Assembly (NCBI RefSeq): GCF_004403395.1
Contig: NZ_SOGN01000018.1
Span: forward strand, 18,071 to 82,070
Length of the DNA stretch: 64,000 nucleotides
Reading direction: 5' to 3'
DNA from: Cryobacterium cheniae
GTDB taxonomy: Bacteria > Actinomycetota > Actinomycetes > Actinomycetales > Microbacteriaceae
This document shows, piece by piece, positions 27,314-36,731 of this stretch (position 1 is the stretch's first letter; every line of letters starts with the position of its first letter). Below the pieces are notes generated by a model. It did no database searches. It was not told the origin of the DNA and saw nothing but the letters and a program-made list of their open reading frames with translations. Made by a program: the position numbers and the translations under genes.

Positions 27314-28465
27314 CGGTTCCGCCTGCCTCCGGGCCCGAGCGGGCGCGAGTGCGCGGGCTCCGGCCGTAGCCAGAGCGCTAGCCGGCTCCGCTGCGGGCAC
27401 GTGAACCGGGGCGGGCGCGAGAGTGAGGATCCGTTCCAGGAGCAGTGCCGCGGCATTGCGTCGCAGGGACAGCACCACCCGGGCCTCGTGCGGATTCTGC
27501 CCGGCAGGACCCGCTGTGGCAGGCAGCCCGCCGGCAGGCAGCCCGCCGGCAGGCAGCCCGCCCGGCCTCGCGGTGCCTGGTCCTCCGGCCGGAGCTCCCT
27601 CCACCTTGGTGAAATGGGTCTGGCCGCGGCGCGGGCCGGCGCTCGTGTCCACGCAGACGTGCAGGGTGGGCGCCCGCTCGGCCTCGAGGCTTCCGGTTGC
27701 GAAGGCCGCGGCGATGGAATTGTGCAGGGCGAAGCGCCGGGTGCTGAACTGCTTGCCGCACTGCGTCAGGCAGGTGCCGAGCATGGCGGCGAGTGCATGC
27801 TGGGTCAGCCCCGGGGCCGCGGTGAGTGCCCGCCGATGGGTCTCGTCGAAGGTGTGCGGCGCCGTCGCGTCGAGCGGGACCAGGGTCACCGGCCAGCTGG
27901 CCGCGAACACGTCCGCGGCGGCGGTCGGGTCGGCGGCGATGTTGCCCTCGGCGAATTTGCCGGCGTTGCCGGGCGCGAAGACGGCGCCGCCCATGATGGT
28001 GACCCGGCGCACGAGCCGGGGCAGTTCCGGGTCGGTACAGAGCGCTTCGGCCAGGTTCGTCAGAGGACCGACCGCGATGATCTCCAGTTCGCCGGGGTAC
28101 TCGTGCGCCAGCCGGATCAGCAGTTCTGTGGCGCTGTCGTCGACCGGGCGGCGGGGCGAGCGGGGCAGCAGCACATCCCCGATCCCGTTGCGGCCGTGCA
28201 TGTGGGCGGCCCCGCGCCGGGAGGTGCCGCTGACGGGCTCCCAGGCGCCGACCGCGACCGGGATGTCGTCACGACCGGCGGTCGCCAGCAGGCTCAGGGT
28301 GTTCGCCGCCGCGACGGCCGGGTTGACGCATCCGCTCACCGTGCCGATGCCGACCAGACGGATGCCCGGCGTCGCCAGCAAGAACGCGAGCGCCATCGCA
28401 TCGTCGATCCCGGTATCGCAGTCGAGGTAGATCGGGCGGGGGTGGGGAGCCATCCTGAGTGTCAT
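27302..28465 (-). CDS. nucleoside hydrolase
   Basis: About 387 residues of the inosine-uridine-preferring nucleoside hydrolase family, which splits ribonucleosides into base and ribose. The Ca-binding DCDTGIDDAMAL motif is at the N-terminus, with EIIAVGPLTNLAEAL, IMGGAVFAPGNAGKF and NIAADPTAAADVF following. The conserved core ends near HFTKVEG. The last 80 residues are Gly/Pro/Ala low complexity containing an LPAGG repeat (three 15-bp units, 27518-27562) and run into the CLC remnant, so the native stop may have been lost. ATG 28465 is near the family start; ATG 28525, overlapping the MFS stop as ATGA, is an alternative. Confidence 0.85.
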   Translation of the reverse strand: MTLRMAPHPRPIYLDCDTGIDDAMALAFLLATPGIRLVGIGTVSGCVNPAVAAANTLSLLATAGRDDIPVAVGAWEPVSGTSRRGAAHMHGRNGIGDVLLPRSPRRPVDDSATELLIRLAHEYPGELEIIAVGPLTNLAEALCTDPELPRLVRRVTIMGGAVFAPGNAGKFAEGNIAADPTAAADVFAASWPVTLVPLDATAPHTFDETHRRALTAAPGLTQHALAAMLGTCLTQCGKQFSTRRFALHNSIAAAFATGSLEAERAPTLHVCVDTSAGPRRGQTHFTKVEGAPAGGPGTARPGGLPAGGLPAGGLPATAGPAGQNPHEARVVLSLRRNAAALLLERILTLAPAPVHVPAAEPASALATAGARALAPARARRQAEPVPV

Positions 28466-28521
28466 CGTTGACCATCCGTTCTCATCGTGCTGGTTCAGGG
28501 GTTCAGAAGTGGTGCGGGAGT

Positions 28522-29913
28522 TCATGCGGCGGGGCGCAGAATCAGGGAGGCCAGGAACGATGCCAGAGTGAGGCCCACCGAGATCCACAGGGCCGTCTGG
28601 AAACCGGCGACCGTTCCTGCGGCCACGACCGGCGCGACCAGGGCGATGCCGGTGCCGATGCCGATGCCGAAGCAGGCGCCGTTCAGGCCGGGCAGGGCCC
28701 CACGGGCCTCGGGCGGCGAGTTGAGCACGGAGACGCCGTTGACCGAACTCTGGAACAGGCCGAGGTAGAAGACACCCATCACGATGAGCAGGCCGAAGAC
28801 CATCCAGCGGTCCATCGCGAACACGGCCAGTCCTGCCGTGATCAGGGCGATCACGCCGCTGCTCAGCCGCAGTGACGTGATCCAGCCGATCCGCACGGCT
28901 ATCCAGCCGGAGAAGATCGCCGCGGTCACGCCGACGAGGGCGGTCGGGGTGAGGTAGAGCAGCGCCGACATCGACGCGGTGAGCCCGTAGCCCACCTGAT
29001 CGTTCTGGCTGAGCATCACCACGGTGAAGTTGAGTGCGGAGAACACACCGGCCAGGGTGAGCACGGTGGAGAGCAAGAGCGGCCACACCTGCCGGGAACG
29101 CAGCGCGTGGATGGGGATGAGCGGCCGGCGGGTGCGGCTCTCGACCAAAACGAAGGCCACCGCGCTGACGGTCGCCCCGACGAGGTAGCCCATCGTCAGC
29201 GGGTCGGCCCAGCCTGCGGAGGACGCCTGCGAGATCAGGCTCGTGAGCAGTACCAGGAACAGGGACAGGATGCCGGCACCCCACCAGTCCATCGACCCGT
29301 CCTGGGTGGGCGGCTCGTCCTTCGGCACGAAGAGGGCGACGCAACTGATCGCGACCAGACCAAGGCAGAGGGTGATCACGAACAGGAAGCGCCAGCCGAT
29401 GGTGTCGGTGACGTAACCGCCGAGGAAGCCGTCGACGCCGAACAGGCCGCCGTTGACCGAGGTGATGATGCCGACCGAGATGCCGAACAGGCGGTTGTTC
29501 AGACGCTCCGACAGAAGGAGGAAGGAGATCGTGAAGGTGGCGTTGGAGGCACCCTGCAGCACCCGGCCGAGCAGCAGCAGGGGGAGGCTCGGCGCGAGGG
29601 CGCAGATGACGGTGCCGATCAGCAGCACCGTCAGCACGATCACGAGGCTGCGTTTGCGGCCGAGGAAATCGCTCCAGCGGGAGAAGACCATGCCGAAGAC
29701 CGCGCCGGAGAGGAAGAACACCGACTGAATCCGGGCGACGTCCTGCATGCTCTCGCCCAGTTGAGCGCCCACGGCCGGCAGGGCGGCGGAGAGGAGGGTG
29801 GCGTTCAGCTGAAAGGTCAGGATCGCCAGGACCAGCGTGCCGATCAACACGCCGGCGCGGGGAGTCCGCGCGCGCTCCACGACGGGAGCTGTTGCGAGGG
29901 GAAGCACGAGCAT
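28522..29913 (-). CDS. MFS transporter (DHA2-like)
   Basis: A 463-residue membrane protein with 12-14 helices. The motif A region is SRWSDFLGRKRSL between helices 2 and 3; motif-like GRVLQGASNATFTISFLLL follows in helix 4, and GFLGGYVTDTIGWRFLF in helices 5-6. This resembles the DHA2 multidrug/solute branch. Because it heads the unit MFS-nucleoside hydrolase, opposite a GntR regulator, nucleoside or related uptake or efflux is the likely role (inference). Its stop overlaps a possible start of the hydrolase. The start ATG lies 115 bp from the divergent gntR. Confidence 0.85.
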   Translation of the reverse strand: MLVLPLATAPVVERARTPRAGVLIGTLVLAILTFQLNATLLSAALPAVGAQLGESMQDVARIQSVFFLSGAVFGMVFSRWSDFLGRKRSLVIVLTVLLIGTVICALAPSLPLLLLGRVLQGASNATFTISFLLLSERLNNRLFGISVGIITSVNGGLFGVDGFLGGYVTDTIGWRFLFVITLCLGLVAISCVALFVPKDEPPTQDGSMDWWGAGILSLFLVLLTSLISQASSAGWADPLTMGYLVGATVSAVAFVLVESRTRRPLIPIHALRSRQVWPLLLSTVLTLAGVFSALNFTVVMLSQNDQVGYGLTASMSALLYLTPTALVGVTAAIFSGWIAVRIGWITSLRLSSGVIALITAGLAVFAMDRWMVFGLLIVMGVFYLGLFQSSVNGVSVLNSPPEARGALPGLNGACFGIGIGTGIALVAPVVAAGTVAGFQTALWISVGLTLASFLASLILRPAA

Positions 29914-29966
29914 GACAAGACTCCTTCATTGGAGCAACCACGAGGTCGACACGCTCAGCATACATG

Positions 29967-29979
29967 CTTGTTATACAAG
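29967..29979. promoter_or_regulatory. candidate GntR operator
   Basis: CTTGTTATACAAG is a 13-bp palindrome (arms CTTGT/ACAAG) in the divergent spacer between the MFS and GntR genes. It matches the GT-N-TATAC pattern of the HutC-type GntR branch. TTATAC could also serve as a -10 box, so binding would repress both directions. Confidence 0.65.
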
Positions 29980-30027
29980 TACCAAGGAACGCACGCTAGG
30001 CTCGACTCACCGACCTGGGGAGCATCA

Positions 30028-30810
30028 ATGGATCGACGCACGGAGGCGGCCCTGGCGGGTCCGCTCGAGACCAATGGAAGCCTGCCGTTGCGGGTGGCGG
30101 TGTACTCGCGGATCACCGAGGCGATCCGGAACGGATCCCTGCCGGTCGCATCCCTGCTCCCGTCGGAGTCGGAGCTCGGCACGGCGATGGGGGTGAGCCG
30201 CACGGTCGTTCGGGAAGCCCTCATGCTGCTGGAGGAAGACCGCTTCGTGCGCTCGCGCCGGGGCATCGGGCGCTTCGTCGCCGACCGGATGCCACACCTC
30301 GGCTTGCAGAAGATCCGCCCGATCGAGGAACTGCTCAGCGAGACCGGACCGCCCGCACAGGTGCGCCGCACTCAGGCTGCCCTGCAGTCCGCGTCGCCCG
30401 CGTTCACGGCCGATGCTATCGGGATTCGCACCGACGAGGCGTCTTGGTTCATCGAGAGCGTCGTCACCCGGGAGGGCGCCCCCATCGCTCTGATCCAGGA
30501 GCACCTGCCCGGAGACCGCCTCGGCCAGCTCGGTGAGGCGGCGGTGGCAGCCGTGTCCCAGGACGCGGGGCGCAGTGCGCTTGCCGCCCTCATCTCGGTG
30601 CTGGGCCCGACCTTCGGACCCGGCGAAACCGACATCACGCTCGGCGTTCCCGGTGCCACCCGCGGCAAGCTGCTCGGGCTGCCCGCCGGCAGCCCGGTGC
30701 TGATCCTCACCCAGACGCTCGATCACGACGGGCGCCCGTTCTACCTCTCGAAGGCCCTGATCAACTCGGACTTCGTGCAGTTGGCGATCAGCCACGCGGC
30801 GCAGTCCTGA
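30028..30810 (+). CDS. GntR family regulator (HutC/UTRA type)
   Basis: A 260-residue regulator. The N-terminal winged helix is PLRVAVYSRITEAIRNGSLP, LLPSESELGTAMGVSR and TVVREALMLLEEDRFV. The C-terminal region (DEASWFIESVVTREGAPIAL, DITLGVPGATRGKLLGLP, GRPFYLSKALIN) is a UTRA-type ligand domain. It probably senses a nucleoside-derived compound and controls the divergent MFS-nucleoside hydrolase unit through the palindrome at 29967. ATG 30028 follows GGGGAGCATCA; the frame is open upstream without homology. It converges with the giant membrane protein gene 10 bp away. Confidence 0.88.
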   Translation: MDRRTEAALAGPLETNGSLPLRVAVYSRITEAIRNGSLPVASLLPSESELGTAMGVSRTVVREALMLLEEDRFVRSRRGIGRFVADRMPHLGLQKIRPIEELLSETGPPAQVRRTQAALQSASPAFTADAIGIRTDEASWFIESVVTREGAPIALIQEHLPGDRLGQLGEAAVAAVSQDAGRSALAALISVLGPTFGPGETDITLGVPGATRGKLLGLPAGSPVLILTQTLDHDGRPFYLSKALINSDFVQLAISHAAQS

Positions 30811-30819
30811 GCCGAGCCG

Positions 30820-33800
30820 TCAGCGCAGGGCGGAGATCGTCAACGCGATCGCCTTGAAGCTCGCGATCCGCCGCTCGTAGCGGGCCGCGAGCCCGATCAG
30901 GATGAGGCCGCCCACGCCGAGCCACAGCCACCACTGCACCGCACCGTAGGCCAGCGAGATCCAGGGCCAGAGTTGCGCGACCGCGTGCACCAGCAGCACG
31001 ACCGCGCCGATCACGAATGGTGCCTGCAGCCTGCGCACCAGGCCGAGCACGATCACCACGGTGGCGACGAGGCCGAGGCCCACCACCCGCCAGAGCGGAC
31101 TCTCGGTGAGGTCGAGCAGCAGTGGCGGCACCAACAGCACGAGTAGTCCGGGCGCGAGCCAGCGCCAGCTGCGCGCGGCGGGCGTGACGTCGAGGTGCAG
31201 CCAGCCGGTCGCGAGCAGGGCGATGGCCAGAGGCACGCTCACGATCTCGACCGTGTCCGGCGCGGAGTGCGCATAACCGGCGGCCACCGCGACGCTGCCG
31301 GCCCCGATGGCCACCCAGGCGACCATCCGCGCCAGTCGGCTGTCGTCGTACCAGAACGCCGCGACGTGCAGCGCGGAGAAGGCCCAGACGAGGAGGATCA
31401 CCCGGATTGTCGCCAGTGGCGCGTAGCCGAGGGCGAAAACCTCGGCCGTGAGTACCCCGACGATCACCACAACCACCAGACCGTAACCGAGGCGCAGCGC
31501 GGGGGCATCCGTCGCCTCGCCGCCGCCCAGGCCGGCGCTCTCAGCAGTGCGCCGGGGGACGACCACGAGGCTCGTGCCGACGGCCGCGAGGATCAGCGCG
31601 GAGGGCAGCAGCCACGCTTCGAGCCGGGTGTCGGGGCCGTCCGGGGCGAGGCCGAGCAGCGGTTGGATGCGCGTGGCCGCCGTGAGCAGGACCGTGAGCG
31701 TGCCGACGCCGAGGGCAGGCCAGGCGAGGAAGGCCCAGCGCGGCCGGGCCAGCAGGAGCGCCCCGACGATGGCGAACGCGCCGCCGACGGTCAGCGTCAG
31801 CACGGGACGGAGGAGACCGCCCGTGCCGCCGACGGTGGCACTCGGCAACAGGGCCAGGGCCAATCCGGCCGCAATCCAGCCGGCCCCCACGGCGACCGGC
31901 GCAACGGCGACCGACAAATCGGGGACAGGCACCTCGGCATCGACCGGTCGAGTGCGCCCGGCGAGCACCTGGCCGACGACGATCGCGAGGCCGAGGGTCA
32001 CGGTCACGAGTTCGAACGGTTCGGTGGCATCCGTCCACACGGCGGCCACCAGGGCGAGCCCGGCCAGCCCCGCGGCGACCCAACCGGTGGCCGTGGTCAG
32101 CGGTGCGCGCGGCCGCCAGACGGCGAGCACGTGCACGACCCCGAGTGCGAGCACGAGAACGGATGCGCGCACCGCGATCACGATGGCGTCATCGGCTGCT
32201 CCGACCCAGGCGAACGCGGCGATCTCGGCCATCGTCACGGTCACGAGCACCAGAATGAGCAGGGTGATGCCCGCGATGCTGCGCGGTCGGCGGGTCGACG
32301 GGTCCGTACGCCTGACGAGCAGGAACGCCCCCGCCGCGGCGGCGGCGAAGGGGAGGAACCAGTATTCGAGACGCACGTCGGGCGCGCCGGGTTCGCCAAG
32401 CACGCGGAGCAGCTGCACGATGCTCGTCACGAGGAGTCCGAGCGCCCCGCTCACCCAGGCGGCGGCCAGGTAGGCCGAGCGGGGCGGGGCCCAGCGCCCG
32501 GCACCGGCGCCGAGCAGCAGCACCGCGGAGGCCAGGGCGAGGACGATCGGACGCACGGGCGAGCCGGAGGCCGAGGCGAGCGCCAGGGGCACGATCGCCA
32601 CGAACAGGCCGGCCAGGGAGAGCAGCGCGGCCGCCGGACTCGCCGCTTCGGTGCGCGGGACCCGGCCGAACCGCCGGATCAGGACGGCCAGGATCAGCAG
32701 CACACCGGCGACCGGGAGCACATACGGCTCGAGGGTCTCGGCTCCGCCGCGGTTCAGCCCGACCCACAGGCCGGCCGTGCCGAGCAGCAGGGCGGGCCAG
32801 CCGAGATGGCGTCGCGGCGAACGGGAACCGAAGAGCCCGTCCGGGGCGATCGCCGTGACGAGGGCGGTCACGCCGGCCAGGAGCAGCACGAGCCAGGCGA
32901 AGGGGCTCCGGCCGGCGAGCACGATCAGCGTGCCGAGAATCAGGATGATGGCCGCGCCGGCCTCGAGGGCGAGTCGGTCCGTTCGCGCGCGGGCGCCGCG
33001 GGCCGTGTCCCCGGCCGCCAACGTGCCGAGCGCGAGGCCGAGGGCGCACACCAGGAGTGCCGACGTCGCCATGGCGATGCCGTCGACCGTGGCCGGGACA
33101 TCCGCCGCCACCCGCACGGACCAGAACAGCGCGAGCAGCGTGGGTGCGGCGGCGCCCAGGGCCACGAAACGCTCGATCCGGGCGGTGCCGGGGTTGCCGC
33201 GCAGGCCCAGCCACACTCCGATGGCGGCGAGCAGGAGCGCCGTGGGCACGATCGACAGGGCGGGTGCGCCCAGGAGCAGTGCGGCAGCCTCACCGGTCTG
33301 CAGGCTCTCCGCAAGCCCCGCGGCCGGCAGGGCGACGGCCATCACGGTGGGGGCCAGCAGCGTCCAGAACGCCCACCGGCGCTCGGTGTCGGTGAGAATT
33401 CGGCCTGCGGGGAACGCGACCGCGAGCTGCAACAGCGCGGTCGCGAGGGCGACGGCGCGCAGTCCGTCGACGAGCAGGACCGGGTCAGACGGCGATTCGG
33501 CCAGCGTCAGGGCCCACGGCGTGACGACGGCCGCGACGACGGTGAGCGCCACGGCCCCGGCCAGGAGGATGCCCCGGCCGACGGCGGCGGTGCGATCGAG
33601 CAGCAGCCGGGCAAGGAAGAGCGCCAGGATCGCCGAGACCGAGCCGATCCACCAGGTGGTGCTGCTGTGCCAGCCGATGATGTAGCCGAACGTCTCGGCC
33701 AGGATCAGGAAGGTCACGGTCACGGGCAGGAACGCGCCGAGCGGCAGCCGGCCCCGTCGGTCCAGCAGCAGCACGGCCAGCGCAAGGGCGCCGAGGACGA

Positions 33801-35619
33801 CGTAGAGCACGGTCATCACGGCGAGCGGGCCGGTAAAGGGAACCAGCAGCACCGCGACGCCCATGAACAGCGAGGCGACGACACGACGGCGCGGTTTCAG
33901 GATGCCGCCCAGCGCCCAGGCGAGGCCGACGAGCACGCCGACGGCGGCCAGCGTGCCGAGCGCCCAGGCGTTGTCCGCCACGGTGTCCGCCATCGGCTCG
34001 TCGCTGGCGGCCAGCCCGCTGAGCAGGGCGACGCCGAGCGGCCACGCCGCGGAGGCGATGACGAGGATCGCGGCGTTCACCGCGACCACGGCCGCTGTCG
34101 CGCCGGCCACGATGACGGCCGTACGGACCGGCCCGGCGGTGCGGCGCCCCGCGGAGAGTTCGGCGGCGAGGGAGAGCGCCACGGCGATCAGGAGCGGCAG
34201 GGTCAGTGCCAGCGTCAGGCTCTCGGCGCGGTTGGCCACGATCGGGGCGATGCTGGTGACAGACAGCGCGGCGAGGGCCGCCGAGCCGTAGCCGAACAGG
34301 CGGTAGGCGACCGCGGCATCCGCCCGGGGCAGGATAACGAGCAGGTGCAGCAGGGCGACGACCGCCACGGCGCCCAGGGTCCAGAGCGGGGCGAGGACGG
34401 TGGCCTCGTCGACGAACGGGGCGGTGGTGCCGGCGCCGATCAGCGCGAGCGCCGCCAGGGTGAGTAGGGCCAGGCGCTCCGGAACGCGGTCGACCGATGG
34501 CCAGTGGTGATGCCGCACGCCGGCGGTCCCCGCGGCGCTGGCGACGGAGGCGTCCCGGGGGACGGCGGCCGGAGACGCCGGCATGGTCGGCGGGGTCGGC
34601 AGGGTGAACCGATGGAGGAGCGCGCCCACCGCGGCGCCGAGGAACCCGAGGTAGAGGCGGGTTTCATCCGGTTGGCCGGCGGCGAGACCGGCGGTGAGAA
34701 GGCCGACTCCCGGCGCGGCGACGGCGAATCCGGCCACGCTGGCGATCCGGAGGCCGGAGAAAGCGTGCCAGCCGAGGAACAGCGCGGCGCAGGCCGACAG
34801 GGTGACACCCCAGTAGGCCGGGCCGTCCGCGGATGCGAGGCCGAACAGGTCGTTCGCACGCAGCGCCCAGGCGTCGAGGAGAACGAGCACCACGGCCAGC
34901 ACGCCGATTCCCTCGGCCGTGGCGACGAGTCGTCTGCGCCGCAGAACGCCGGCCGTGATGAGCGCGGCGATGGTGAACAGCGCGATGATCGCCGACCGCA
35001 CCGCGAGCCCGGCGAAGATCCAGGCCACCGTGAGGAAGAAGATGGCAGCCACCGCCACCAGCGTCACACCGACGAGCAGCAGCAGGATCTGCACGCTCGA
35101 ACGCCGGGGAACGTCCGGTACGAATGCGGGGGTGGGCCGGCGGGCAGCGTCCGGCGGGCGGGGAGGCAGGAAAGCAGGTGTGGGAGGGGCGGTGGCCGCG
35201 GTGGCACGGGGCGGCGCGAGCGGCACCGCGGGTAGGGCGCTCGCGGTCGCTGGGGGCGCGAACGCTTGTCGCGGTGCTGTTGCGGGAGCGCTGGGAGGGA
35301 CCGGTGCGGGAGCGGTGGCGACCGGCGCGTGGTCGGCAGCGAACCGCGCAGCCAGCTGCGCTTCGGCGACATCGAAACGGATGCGCCCGATCAGCTCGCG
35401 ACGGCGGTCGAGGGCGGCGGCGGCATCCGTTGACGCGGTCAACAGCAGCGACGATGCGGGGTGACCTAGGTCGAGCCCGCAGGTCGAGCAGACGGGGGAA
35501 CGCAGCAGGGTGCGGCAGGCCGGGCACCGGGTGGTGTCGGTGAGCTCGGCGGCGCTTCGCGGCCAGACGACGGTGCCGGCGAACTCCGTATAGGAGTCGT
35601 CTGAATCGGTCCGTGACAT
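30820..35619 (-). CDS. giant polytopic membrane protein (SCO7613-like)
   Basis: A 1599-residue protein. Residues about 32-50 hold a zinc ribbon (CPAC...CSTC), then a coiled or helical segment (DRRRELIGRIRFDVAEAQLA) and a Pro/Ala-rich linker to about residue 180. From there to the C-terminus some 40 or more hydrophobic helices follow, separated by short loops, with many repeats of the form ALALIGAG/VVALLHLL. This matches the actinobacterial family annotated as SCO7613 C-terminal domain membrane proteins, whose function is unknown. The ATG at 35619 has GAGGGG upstream. It is monocistronic and at 4.8 kb is the largest gene in the window. No frameshift is apparent. Confidence 0.85.
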   Translation of the reverse strand: MSRTDSDDSYTEFAGTVVWPRSAAELTDTTRCPACRTLLRSPVCSTCGLDLGHPASSLLLTASTDAAAALDRRRELIGRIRFDVAEAQLAARFAADHAPVATAPAPVPPSAPATAPRQAFAPPATASALPAVPLAPPRATAATAPPTPAFLPPRPPDAARRPTPAFVPDVPRRSSVQILLLLVGVTLVAVAAIFFLTVAWIFAGLAVRSAIIALFTIAALITAGVLRRRRLVATAEGIGVLAVVLVLLDAWALRANDLFGLASADGPAYWGVTLSACAALFLGWHAFSGLRIASVAGFAVAAPGVGLLTAGLAAGQPDETRLYLGFLGAAVGALLHRFTLPTPPTMPASPAAVPRDASVASAAGTAGVRHHHWPSVDRVPERLALLTLAALALIGAGTTAPFVDEATVLAPLWTLGAVAVVALLHLLVILPRADAAVAYRLFGYGSAALAALSVTSIAPIVANRAESLTLALTLPLLIAVALSLAAELSAGRRTAGPVRTAVIVAGATAAVVAVNAAILVIASAAWPLGVALLSGLAASDEPMADTVADNAWALGTLAAVGVLVGLAWALGGILKPRRRVVASLFMGVAVLLVPFTGPLAVMTVLYVVLGALALAVLLLDRRGRLPLGAFLPVTVTFLILAETFGYIIGWHSSTTWWIGSVSAILALFLARLLLDRTAAVGRGILLAGAVALTVVAAVVTPWALTLAESPSDPVLLVDGLRAVALATALLQLAVAFPAGRILTDTERRWAFWTLLAPTVMAVALPAAGLAESLQTGEAAALLLGAPALSIVPTALLLAAIGVWLGLRGNPGTARIERFVALGAAAPTLLALFWSVRVAADVPATVDGIAMATSALLVCALGLALGTLAAGDTARGARARTDRLALEAGAAIILILGTLIVLAGRSPFAWLVLLLAGVTALVTAIAPDGLFGSRSPRRHLGWPALLLGTAGLWVGLNRGGAETLEPYVLPVAGVLLILAVLIRRFGRVPRTEAASPAAALLSLAGLFVAIVPLALASASGSPVRPIVLALASAVLLLGAGAGRWAPPRSAYLAAAWVSGALGLLVTSIVQLLRVLGEPGAPDVRLEYWFLPFAAAAAGAFLLVRRTDPSTRRPRSIAGITLLILVLVTVTMAEIAAFAWVGAADDAIVIAVRASVLVLALGVVHVLAVWRPRAPLTTATGWVAAGLAGLALVAAVWTDATEPFELVTVTLGLAIVVGQVLAGRTRPVDAEVPVPDLSVAVAPVAVGAGWIAAGLALALLPSATVGGTGGLLRPVLTLTVGGAFAIVGALLLARPRWAFLAWPALGVGTLTVLLTAATRIQPLLGLAPDGPDTRLEAWLLPSALILAAVGTSLVVVPRRTAESAGLGGGEATDAPALRLGYGLVVVVIVGVLTAEVFALGYAPLATIRVILLVWAFSALHVAAFWYDDSRLARMVAWVAIGAGSVAVAAGYAHSAPDTVEIVSVPLAIALLATGWLHLDVTPAARSWRWLAPGLLVLLVPPLLLDLTESPLWRVVGLGLVATVVIVLGLVRRLQAPFVIGAVVLLVHAVAQLWPWISLAYGAVQWWLWLGVGGLILIGLAARYERRIASFKAIALTISALR

Positions 35620-35744
35620 CGTGGCCCCTCGCTGGATGTGAACGACCCCAAGGGTACTGGGTGGCGGTTCCCTGCGGCGCGCGCACGGAAAACCGGGGGA
35701 AAACCGGCCGGTGCGTGCCTCCAGTCCCCGCGGCCGAGCCGCTT

Positions 35745-36560
35745 CTAGAGCCGGTGCTCCGCCAGCCAGTCCACGAGTACGCGCTGGAAATCCGCCGGCC
35801 GTTCGACGTTCGGCAGGTGTGCGGTGTCGCGGAACGTGCAGCCGCTGACGTCAGGAAGTGTCGACAGGAGGTACTCGTATTCGGCGAGGTGCGGGGTGAT
35901 GTCGAACTCGCCGACCGTGACGAGTGCGGGCACCTCGATGTCGCTGACCTGGTTGACGGCGGGCGGCTCGAGCGGAATCGGTGTCGGGTCCTCCTCCGCA
36001 TGCGCGGCGTTGACGCGGCCCAGCGCGTAGGCCGTGGCCACGAATTCGGGGTCGAGGTCGGCCTCGTTGCGGAGAGGGCCGAACGCCCAGAGCGCCACCT
36101 CGAGGCGCGCCAGCCGGTGCCAGTCCTGGGCGTCGAATGCGTCATCCATCTCGTCGAACCGGGCGTCCTCGACATCGGTCAGTTCGATTTCGGGGAACCC
36201 GCTGGGCCCGGCTCCCACGGTCACCAGGCCCTTCACGCGGTCGGGGCTCTCCACGGCCAGATCGATGGCGGTCCCGCCGCCGCGGGAGCACCCGACCAGC
36301 GTGGCCGACGCCACCCCGAGGTGGTCGAGAACCGCGCGGGCGTCCGCGCGCGCGGAGAAATCCACGTTATCGCTGGTCGTCTGGCCGCATCCGCGGCTAT
36401 CGAAACGGATGACGAAGTGGTCGGCAGCCAGCGCGTCGACCTGCGGGTCCCACATCCGCAGATTGGCGATGCCGGCGTGCAGCAGCAGGAGCGCCGGTGA
36501 CGATACGTGGCCCGCCGTCTCGTAGTAGAGCGAGGCGCCTGGAACGGTGAGGTGAGGCAT
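35745..36560 (-). CDS. alpha/beta hydrolase
   Basis: A 271-residue single-domain hydrolase. The oxyanion region is LLLLHAGIANLRMWDP (HAG in place of HGG/HGF), the nucleophile elbow is VGCSRGGG with Ser near residue 92, the acid is probably Asp in TVGEFDITPH, and the catalytic His lies in DTAHLPNVERP close to the end. The residue order is normal for the fold (3-oxoadipate enol-lactonase/haloperoxidase-like group). The substrate is unknown. The gene lies alone between the giant membrane protein and the CHRD gene. The ATG is at the expected family start. Confidence 0.85.
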   Translation of the reverse strand: MPHLTVPGASLYYETAGHVSSPALLLLHAGIANLRMWDPQVDALAADHFVIRFDSRGCGQTTSDNVDFSARADARAVLDHLGVASATLVGCSRGGGTAIDLAVESPDRVKGLVTVGAGPSGFPEIELTDVEDARFDEMDDAFDAQDWHRLARLEVALWAFGPLRNEADLDPEFVATAYALGRVNAAHAEEDPTPIPLEPPAVNQVSDIEVPALVTVGEFDITPHLAEYEYLLSTLPDVSGCTFRDTAHLPNVERPADFQRVLVDWLAEHRL

Positions 36561-36667
36561 GATTCAGAGTATGCGCCCGGTGGGTGCCGCGGCAAGGAAA
36601 AGCCCTGAGCAGGCGAGAACAGACGAATTGTGGAACCCTCTGGTCGCGACGGTCATTCCAGCACGCC

Positions 36668-36695
36668 GATGGCCCATCCAGGAGGATGGGCCATC
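36668..36695. terminator. 12-bp perfect hairpin
   Basis: GATGGCCCATCC (36668-36679) pairs perfectly with 36684-36695 around the tetraloop AGGA. It lies 37 nt beyond the stop of the minus-strand CHRD-like gene and upstream of the hydrolase gene, so it should end the CHRD transcript. There is no T run. The rest of 36561-36731 shows nothing. Confidence 0.75.
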
Positions 36696-36731
36696 GTGTG
36701 TTCAACCCCCAAGAAGGGCCTTGGGTGTTGT

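Noticed and set aside
31195..34467. 1090-residue open frame on the plus strand
   Set aside because: It is exactly antisense to the giant membrane protein and is made of Arg/Gly/Glu/His low complexity, as expected for the complement of Leu/Ala/Val codons at high GC.
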